A DNA stretch of 7,874 bases from an uncultured Mycoplasmataceae bacterium (lineage in GTDB: Bacteria > Bacillota_I > Bacilli_A > Mycoplasmatales > Mycoplasmoidaceae). The notes beneath the pieces are model-generated. The model was not told the origin of the DNA. It made no database searches and worked only from the letters and a program-made list of their open reading frames with translations. A program made the position numbers and the translations under genes. Of the stretch, positions 1 through 6,281 are shown piece after piece. The DNA is taken from the NCBI GenBank assembly GCA_900316595.1, contig ONDN01000015.1, forward strand, positions 1 through 7,874, in the 5' to 3' direction. The first letter of the stretch is position 1; every line of letters starts with the position of its first letter.

Positions 1-1
1 G

Positions 2-1174
2 TTATTTGTCATTTATATCCAATTCTTCTGCTTTAATTTGCTCGATTTGTTCAATATCATTTACACCAATTAATTTGTCTGATTCAGTCAAAGGCATTTC
101 ATCAATGGATTTGATTTTACTCCTAATCATTCTAAATCTTGTGTCAAGTAATTTTTGAAATCCTTCAGTTGATTTATTGAAACCTTCTGATACCTCTCCT
201 ATTTCATCTTCCATTTTTGTAAATTGGGATTTCAATGCTGAAATCAAAGTAATAATGTTTGATGCATCTTGTTGAATCTTAAGTGATTTGAATCCCATCA
301 TAAAACTTATTAACAATGCAGATATAGTGGATGGACCAGCAATGGTTACCTGATATTCTTGCTGAAGTTTTTCTAATAAACCCATTTTAATAACTTCAAC
401 ATATAAGCTTTCTGTTGGTAAAAACATAATAGCATATGGTGTTGTTCTTGGCGGATTAATATATTTATCATGTATATCTTTTGCCATATTATTAATAGTT
501 TGTTTTAGTTGAGATAATTTTAAATTAATTGCTGCTTTATCGCCAATTTCTTGGGCATTAACTAAATCAGTAAACACAGTATTTGGAAATTTTGAATCAA
601 TTGGTAAATAGACAAATTTATTATCGTTTGTTGGAAACTTAATAGCAAATTCAACTCTATCTTGGTTTTCCTTTGGTTGAAATTTTTCAACATATTGATC
701 TGATGTTAAAAATTGTTCAAGAATATTATGTAATTGGATCTCTCCAAAAATTCCTGATACTTTAACATTTTTCATTGCCTTCAACAATTTATCAGCTGAT
801 AACCCAAAAGTTTTAAATTCACCAGCAGCAGTCTGAAAATTAGTTAATTGTTTATTTATTAATTCAAAAGATTTATTAAATTCTGTTGATACAGATTTAT
901 TCAAATCATTTGTTACAATTTTTTTTATATCAGCAATACTTTCTTTATTGTTAGTAGAATTTGTAGTGATTAGATTTTGAATTATTTCCATATCCTTTTG
1001 ATGCTGTGTTTCAAGAGTTTTACTAATTTGGTCTCCCATTTTTTGCAATACATCACTAGCAATATTTGAATTATTTCCTTTTGGTATTTTCTTTAGGATA
1101 ATTGGTATAAAAATACACATGCTAATAATAATTAAACATAATATTGCTATTAAAATAATTTCAATGGTTGTCAT
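2..1174 (-). CDS. rmuC: DNA recombination protein RmuC
   Basis: A 390-residue protein of the RmuC family. Family members limit DNA inversion or rearrangement at short inverted repeats in E. coli and are predicted nuclease-like; the biochemical activity is not settled. The order of parts is typical: one N-terminal membrane helix (about residues 4-28), a polar, probably coiled-coil stretch (about 40-135), then the RmuC core. The core shows GIFGEIQLHNILEQF (141-155), LPIDSKFP (190-197), YINPPRTTPYAIMFLPTES (238-256) and VTIAGPSTISALL (276-288), all family signatures. It is somewhat shorter than E. coli RmuC, mostly in the coiled coil and C-terminal tail. The ATG at 1174 is supported by a strong ribosome binding site seven bases upstream; the TAA stop lies at 2-4. 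It contains no tryptophan, so the UGA code does not affect it. It lies 113 bp downstream of the EEP gene on the same strand and may be co-transcribed or have its own promoter; I see no clear promoter or terminator between them. Confidence 0.95.
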   Translation of the reverse strand: MTTIEIILIAILCLIIISMCIFIPIILKKIPKGNNSNIASDVLQKMGDQISKTLETQHQKDMEIIQNLITTNSTNNKESIADIKKIVTNDLNKSVSTEFNKSFELINKQLTNFQTAAGEFKTFGLSADKLLKAMKNVKVSGIFGEIQLHNILEQFLTSDQYVEKFQPKENQDRVEFAIKFPTNDNKFVYLPIDSKFPNTVFTDLVNAQEIGDKAAINLKLSQLKQTINNMAKDIHDKYINPPRTTPYAIMFLPTESLYVEVIKMGLLEKLQQEYQVTIAGPSTISALLISFMMGFKSLKIQQDASNIITLISALKSQFTKMEDEIGEVSEGFNKSTEGFQKLLDTRFRMIRSKIKSIDEMPLTESDKLIGVNDIEQIEQIKAEELDINDK

Positions 1175-1287
1175 TTTTATTCTCCTTAATTATTTTTGAC
1201 TTGAATTCAGTTTCGAGTTATTTTCCAAGAATAAATAAAGGAAAGCACAACATTTAGTACATTTTATTTCTTTTTTATAACACATTA
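1175..1287. other. intergenic spacer between EEP gene and rmuC
   Basis: An AT-rich 113-bp spacer, the longest non-coding stretch in the window. Apart from the rmuC Shine-Dalgarno, I find no convincing -10/-35 pair, no hairpin followed by a T tract, and no RNA gene. A short direct repeat (AAATGT twice on the minus strand near 1250) is probably chance. The two minus-strand genes may therefore be one transcript. Confidence 0.5.
1182..1187 (-). promoter_or_regulatory. Shine-Dalgarno site of rmuC
   Basis: The minus strand reads AAGGAG here, within TTAAGGAGA, and is separated by seven bases from the ATG at 1174. This is an ideal ribosome binding site and fixes the rmuC start. It is the only strong Shine-Dalgarno match in front of any gene whose start lies in the window. 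Confidence 0.85.
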
Positions 1288-3426
1288 CTAGCTCCTTAAA
1301 TAAAACGAAATGCCGACCGGGTTATGATCTGAATAGATAAATTCAGTATCAAATCCAAATGTGAAATTTACACCAATATTATTTGAAACTAAAAAACCAT
1401 CTATGGAAGTAGAATATAAGTTTGTATAACCATCTCCTGCTGTTCTAAAATTAATTCCAGCATCACGCACTGTAGGAATAGCATGTGTTGTTAATATTTT
1501 AGCTTGGTTATTTTGGGTGCCAGCTACTGGTAATAATTCGTCTAGAATTCGATTACTTAAAGATGTATCTCAATAATAATCAGTGTCGTAATATCTTCAT
1601 TGAGAACTCTTTTCATATTTTCCAGTATTTGTGTTATATATAACAGGTTCTTCACTAGGTTCATCAACTAATGGTGAATACAAGTGTTTATTTGGATGCA
1701 TTTTATCTATATAGTTTGTGCAAATGTGATCAAAAGTTGGATCATTTTCACTTTCAAAGTAAACACCTTCGCCTTTCTTATATGATTTATTTTTTTCATA
1801 GGTCGGATAATCTTTTCAGCATAAATCATTTGTTGGTTTTGATGGATCGCATTTTCACCATTTAAATTCTTTAAAAGGAAATGGTGCTATTGCTGGATCA
1901 TTATTATCATAAATAATTTCATTTTTAAATTTTGTATCTGAACCACTATATCCATATGTTTGGGGCAATATTTGGTTTCAATCAGCACCAAGCATCACAT
2001 AATTACCTTTACTTATTTCTTCTTGAAAGACTTGATTTACTAACCCTAATTGTTGTCTACGCACACTTCCAGAACTATCATATGCAGAAAAATGAACATT
2101 GATGAAAACGAATTCTTTACCATTATTAACAGGATAACGTGTAATAATTAAACAGCGTTTCAATTCAAATATATTAAGTGGAAAAGTACTAATGTTTGGC
2201 AATGTTACTCTCTCAGCTTTATCAAGCATTGTGTATTTTGAAAATATTGATAGACCACCCTGGACTTGACCATGCATTTGATGAATTGGTACTGGTATTC
2301 ATGGAACAGAAAAATTATATGCAAAAACTGAAGAGTAGTGATTTGCAAAATTATCATTAATGTTTTCATTTGGATTAGGTTCATTATAAATTTCACTATA
2401 TCCGTCATTTCTCAATCTTTGATATTCATTTATATGATAGCTTCTTGTTGAATCAAGATCTTGTTCTTGAATGGCAATAAAATCAAATGTACCAGTTTGT
2501 TCAGAATTTAATGAATTATTAAATTCTTGAATGTTTTCTTCTACTTCATCTTTATTAACTTTTAGATTTTGATCATAATATGTTTTATATAATGATGACC
2601 CTCTTAAATCTTCAGCAGCAATAGTTAAATCATGATTGTTAGTTTTAACTACCATATCATGACTTGCGCTTAATATTCTTGCAACTCCAGCTTCTGATTT
2701 AAATACAGCATTTTTACTTTGAGCTCGTGATTTGGATTTTCCACCATCATGTTTCATATCCATAAAAAAATCCATGTCTTGATTATAAGCATTGAATCCT
2801 ACATTGTATGATAGTGCTGAATAACTTGTAAGTTCATTATCATTAGAAACCTTTAATTGATTGTGATTACTTTTATTGTCTGATGATCTATCATCACTAA
2901 TATTTAATGTCATTCTAATTGGTGGGTTATATTGAGTAAAAACAAAACCAACAATAAGTGATGGGAATAGCAAGATTATGCTTCCTATACAAAGCGATGT
3001 ATAAACTAATGTTTTTCTAATGATAATTTTGTTTTTGCTTATAGTATTGGTTTTTGATGAGTTAATTGAAATATGATCTTTATTAATTTGATCAAAAATA
3101 AGCCCAATATAAGGAATAATAAGACCAAGAGAATAAAAAATAATATGCTTATTTTTCTTGGTTTTAATTGCAATAATTAATTTAAAAATTGAAAAACAAA
3201 TATTAATAAGTAAAAATACACTTGTAAATGTTATTGTTGCGCCAAAGAATAATCAAAATCAAACATTACCAAATTGTAAAAAAGTTATCTTTGAATTATA
3301 TATAGTGAAATAAACTATTAACAATATTGCCATTATTGTTAATGTGATACTATACATCAAATTTCATATGCAATATTTGTCAAATCTATTTGCATTTTGT
3401 TGGTTAGTTTTATTAATGTTTTCCAT
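1288..3426 (-). CDS. membrane-anchored endonuclease/exonuclease/phosphatase family protein
   Basis: A 712-residue protein read through nine in-frame UGA (Trp) codons and ended by TAG. The N-terminal part (about 1-165) has three or four hydrophobic segments (about 22-43, 55-85, 96-112, 141-164). The rest is an EEP fold, a metal-dependent phosphoesterase family that includes DNase I-like nucleases. Visible motifs: SYNVGFN with N208; AIQEQD with metal ligand E321, followed by STRSYH; RYPV...INVHFSAYD with N443 and H445; GADWN with D482 and N484; TSIDGFLV with D676; YSDHNPV with D700 and H701. All expected catalytic positions are present, so it is likely active. It resembles the Firmicutes EEP proteins carrying 'QE-D--STRSYH' rather than repair exonuclease III. 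The substrate is unknown; in mollicutes, surface nucleases that scavenge nucleotides are a known role, so that is a reasonable guess. A long segment (about 490-650) between GADWN and the DGF motif carries three cysteines (526, 536, 569). The ATG at 3426 has no Shine-Dalgarno and lies just downstream of a -10 element. Divergent from feoA. Confidence 0.88.
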
Positions 3427-3436
3427 TTCAATAAAT

Positions 3437-3442
3437 ATTATA
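3437..3442 (-). promoter_or_regulatory. probable -10 element of the EEP gene
   Basis: The minus strand reads TATAAT exactly. It ends 10 bases before the ATG at 3426, which would place the transcription start about four to five bases from the start codon, a nearly leaderless mRNA. The region about 17 bp upstream reads TTACTA, a poor -35 match. Confidence 0.5.
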
Positions 3443-3479
3443 TATATGCATATCTAGATTAGTAATGTGCATTTATATA

Positions 3480-3485
3480 TATAAT
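3480..3485 (+). promoter_or_regulatory. probable -10 element of feoAB
   Basis: The plus strand reads TATAAT exactly, eight bases before the feoA ATG at 3494. A start site at the usual distance would fall within one or two bases of the ATG, giving a leaderless or nearly leaderless transcript. It mirrors the EEP -10 element exactly about the axis of the inverted repeat. No recognisable -35 is seen. Confidence 0.5.
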
Positions 3486-3493
3486 ATAGCGGA

Positions 3494-3724
3494 ATGATCT
3501 TAACAAGTAAATTCAAAGGTAAAACAGTTTTAATAAAACAGATTAACTTTAAAGATCCTTATATTTCCCACAAACTAGAAAATATTGGGTTAACTCCGGG
3601 TGTAATAGTTAATGTGCTTGATTACAACCGTAGCAAAAAGCTTCTACATCTTGATATTTACAATGTTGAGTATGTTCTAAGAACAAAGGATTGTAAATAT
3701 ATAGATGTTGAAGAAACAAAGTAA
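3494..3724 (+). CDS. feoA: ferrous iron transport protein FeoA
   Basis: A 76-residue protein of normal FeoA length, folding as a small SH3-like beta barrel. FeoA is a cytoplasmic partner needed for Fe2+ uptake by FeoB. The family core 'KLENIGLTPGVIVNVL' is at residues 27-42, matching the usual 'L-ElGL-pG--v-vl' pattern, followed by 'VEYVLRTKDCKYIDVE', which matches the usual closing strands. The ATG at 3494 gives the expected short N-terminus (MILTSKFKGKTVLIKQI). The bases before it (GCGGA directly adjacent) are too close for a normal Shine-Dalgarno, which fits the nearly leaderless promoter proposed upstream. The stop overlaps the start of feoB by 20 nt, so the two are translated from one mRNA and probably coupled. 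Confidence 0.9.
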   Translation: MILTSKFKGKTVLIKQINFKDPYISHKLENIGLTPGVIVNVLDYNRSKKLLHLDIYNVEYVLRTKDCKYIDVEETK

Positions 3725-5846
3725 TAATTTTAATAAATCAAAAATTAATAAAACTAATGTTTTTGTTAAACATCATTTTTTTGCTGATAAAGACACATAC
3801 TTATTAATTGGAGCTCCAAATGTCGGCAAATCAACTTTTTTTAATAAAGTAAGTACTGGAACATCTGAAATTTCTAATTTTGATCGTTTAACTGTGGCAC
3901 CAAATTATGGAAAAATCAAAAAGAATAAATCAAAAACAATCGTTGATTTGCCAGGGATTTATAATTTATCACATCCATTTGATGAAGAAATTACTGTTGC
4001 AAATTTTTTAATAAAAGAAAAATTCAATAAGATTATCAATATAATTGGTGCCACATCCATTCAACGAGATTTGCTTTTATCTATTCAAGCAATAGAAACT
4101 GGTTTGGTATCAACGATTGTTATCAACATGGTAGACGAAGTAAACAAAACCAAATTAGATATTAACAGACTATCAAAATTATTAGGAAATATTAAAATTG
4201 TTTTAGCTCAAGCAAATAAGAACATAGGTATTAGTGAAGCTACAAATAGTATTTTCAAGGATAATGTTGTAAATTCTAAAGTTGTTAAATATGATCAAGT
4301 AACAGAGAATTGCATTGATCAAATATCAAAAATACTACCAGAATCTAATTTATCAAAGCGTTTTTTATCTTTGATGATATTAGAGAAGAACCAAATCATT
4401 ATTGATTATTTGAAAACTAAAATAGGTAGTAAATACAATAGAATTCAAGCAATAATCAATAAATATAAAAACATTGATTTTGTTGATTTATTAAGATCAA
4501 AAAGAATTGAATTTGTTAATGATTTATTAAGTAAATGCCTTTTATTTGATGATAAAAAAGTTACTTACTTTAACAAACATGAAAATAAGAAGCAGAGGAA
4601 ATTTGATCGTGCCATTTTAAATGGTTGAATTGGTATCCCACTAATTATCTTTTTGATATTGATCATATATTACCTATCATTTGGACCATATGCTGGTGGA
4701 ACACTTCAAACATTATTTTATGATGAATTTTTAACTAAAATTGTTAATCTTAAATGATTAACGACCTTGTTTAGTAAATTATTTCATCCTGAAACAAATG
4801 CTGTAGGTGAATGAGCATTACATCTATTTACTGAAGGTATATTTAATGGTTTGTTTGTTGTTATTTCATTTTGTATCCCAATAACGATATTGTTTATATT
4901 AATTAACTTAATCCAGCAAATTGGTGTCATGTCAAGAATTTCAGTTTTACTTGATCAAGCTTTTAGTAAATTTGGTCTAAGTGGTCGGAGTGTTGTTAAT
5001 CTATTAACAGGTTTTGGATGCAATGTTACATCAATATTAATGATGCGTAGCTCCAATTCTAAAAAAGAGAGAATGATTTCTTTATTGATTGCACCATTTA
5101 TTTCATGTAGTTCTCGAACAATTGTTTTTTTAACTATTAGTGCAATAACATTTAGTATTTCACTAGGTTGATTATATGTAGCATTTTTATTATTTATGAG
5201 TGGTATTATTGCTCTATTAATTGGTTTATCATTCTCCAAAACAATGTTCAGAAAATCTAAATCATTCTTTTTAGTGGAATTAGTTAGTTGAAAAAAACCA
5301 GATTTCGCTGTTATTTTTAAAAGTGTATTATTGCAACTTAAGAGTTTTATTGTAAAAGCAACAACTTTTATTTTAATTGCTAATTTTATTATTTGACTAT
5401 TTACTCATACTGGTCCAAGCGGAATACTATTAGATGATAAAATTGATATATCATTTTTTGGATATATAGCTCGAGGATTAAATTATTTAATGTATCCATT
5501 AGGTGGGAATTCACAACATGGTTACGTTGGAAATAATGAAGGGTGAAAAATGACATTGTCATTAATAACTGCTTTCCCTGCAAAAGAGATTGCATTAGGT
5601 AATATTTCAATACTATTTGCTGGCCAAGAAAATTTTAGAAATTTTGTTACACAAAATATGCCAATAGCAATTTCTTATATGACAATGTTTTTGTTATATA
5701 TTCCATGTGCAGCAACAATATCTGTTTTGCGTAAAGAGGGTGGATGAAAATTATTATTTATCCATCTATCATTATCAATAAGTATCAGTTATTTGTTAGG
5801 AATATTATCTTATTGAATTACTTATGGTATTGTAATGACACATTAA
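3705..5846 (+). CDS. feoB: ferrous iron transport protein FeoB
   Basis: A 713-residue inner-membrane Fe2+ transporter with an N-terminal GTPase domain, a normal FeoB length. G motifs: G1 GAPNVGKS (36-43), G2 threonine T63 in RLTV, G3 DLPG (81-84), G4 NMVD (141-144), and a G5-like AQANKNIG (168-175). The membrane part (about 308-713) has the FeoB core: TGFGCNV with C439, PFISCSSR with C468, FPAKEIALG (624-632), and YIPCAATISVL with C668 followed by RKEGGW. Nine in-frame UGA codons (4626, 4755, 4812, 5169, 5289, 5394, 5544, 5745, 5814) encode Trp; under the standard code the protein would stop after the G domain. About 30 residues precede the G domain, more than usual. AAAGGA at 3685-3690 lies 14 nt before the ATG, a distant ribosome site, so translation may be coupled to feoA, which it overlaps by 20 nt in another frame. 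The switch I segment (NFDRLTV) departs from the common NWPGVTV. Its TAA shares bases with the stop of the convergent gene. Confidence 0.95.
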
Positions 5847-6274
5847 GCTCTTTTAAGTCTTGATGATCTAGGTCAAAAAGCTAAAAAAGCTACTACACCA
5901 AGTAAACATAATCCGCAAAGTCCAAGTGATATTCACAGCATTATTGAATTATTAATTGACAATGCAATCAAAGGCAAAACAATTAAACAAACTAAAAATA
6001 ATGAGACAACAACACTAATACCAATAATATATCTCTTATGGTTATCAATTTGATAACTGATAGTTACAGTGCCACAATATTCTTTGCAACTAATTTTGCT
6101 TCTAATTTCAATTTTATTAGATTCTTTATTAAGAATTGAAAATTCTTTATAGTTTAATTTAATTTTGTTAGTTTTATTAATAACTTTGATAATCCTAGTA
6201 GGATCATAAAAATCATCAATTTTATATGTGATTTTTGTATCTATTATTCTTGAAATGTCTTGCTTTTTACTCAT
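5843..6274 (-). CDS. hypothetical two-helix membrane protein downstream of mgtA
   Basis: I do not recognise this 143-residue protein. It has a polar N-terminal domain (about 1-80), starting MSKKQDISRIIDTKITYKID, rich in Lys, Ile and Asn, likely beta-rich, with a C-x3-C pair in SKISCKEYCGTV (about 59-70). Two strongly hydrophobic segments follow (about 82-106 and 111-134), joined by the short loop SINNS, and a basic tail PRSSRLKRA. By positive-inside preference both ends are probably cytoplasmic. One in-frame UGA (5933-5935) and another near the end are read as Trp, so a standard-code reading would cut off the second helix. The ATG at 6274 lies seven bases after the mgtA stop, so it is probably in the mgtA operon; there is no clear Shine-Dalgarno. 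The only earlier in-frame start is a TTG (6334) inside mgtA, which I judge unlikely. The TAA overlaps the feoB stop. A role linked to the Mg2+ pump is possible by position only. Confidence 0.75.
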
Positions 6275-6281
6275 ATGGCTA

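Larger units (their letters stand above)
3435..3487. repeat. inverted repeat spanning the divergent promoters
   Basis: The left arm 3435-3447 (ATATTATATATAT) and the right arm 3475-3487 (ATATATATAATAT) are perfect reverse complements separated by 27 bp. Inside them GCATAT (3448-3453) and ATGTGC (3465-3470) are a second, one-mismatch inverted pair on an axis shifted by 2 bp. Both -10 elements are inside the arms. As neither transcript would include the whole repeat, it is more likely a DNA-level element (paired promoters or operator) than an RNA hairpin. Low sequence complexity means part of the symmetry could arise by chance. Confidence 0.7.
3427..3493. promoter_or_regulatory. divergent promoter region between EEP gene and feoA
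   Basis: This 67-bp spacer is all that separates the two divergent start codons, so promoters for the EEP gene and for feoAB must lie here or inside the genes. It is almost pure A/T and holds a 13-bp inverted repeat, two mirrored TATAAT elements and a central palindrome ATCTAGAT (3452-3459). No good TTGACA-like -35 is seen for either direction, which is common in mollicutes. I do not see a convincing Fur box, although an iron-responsive regulator would be plausible for feoAB. Confidence 0.7.

Noticed and set aside
2205..2408. Overlapping minus-strand open frame within the EEP gene; also 1671-1865 on plus
   Set aside because: Both sit within the continuous EEP reading frame carrying all catalytic motifs, and show no features of their own.
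3448..3474. Fur or other known metal-regulator box in the centre of the divergent spacer
   Set aside because: The palindromic bits (ATCTAGAT, GCATAT/ATGTGC) do not match the Fur consensus well enough to name a regulator.
4626..4850. feoB seeming to be split into pieces, suggesting a pseudogene
   Set aside because: All interruptions are UGA in the correct frame; there is no TAA, TAG or frameshift between 3705 and 5846. The same holds for the EEP gene and mgtA.
4955..5239. Minus-strand open frame of 94 codons inside feoB
   Set aside because: It lies opposite conserved FeoB membrane motifs, has no ribosome site, and its translation resembles no protein family I know. It is a shadow of feoB.
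5846..5882. Possible bidirectional terminator hairpin (AGCTCTTTT ... AAAAAGCT)
   Set aside because: The stem is short, AU-rich and interrupted, the loop is about 20 nt, and no U tract follows in either direction. The bases are coding for the small membrane protein.
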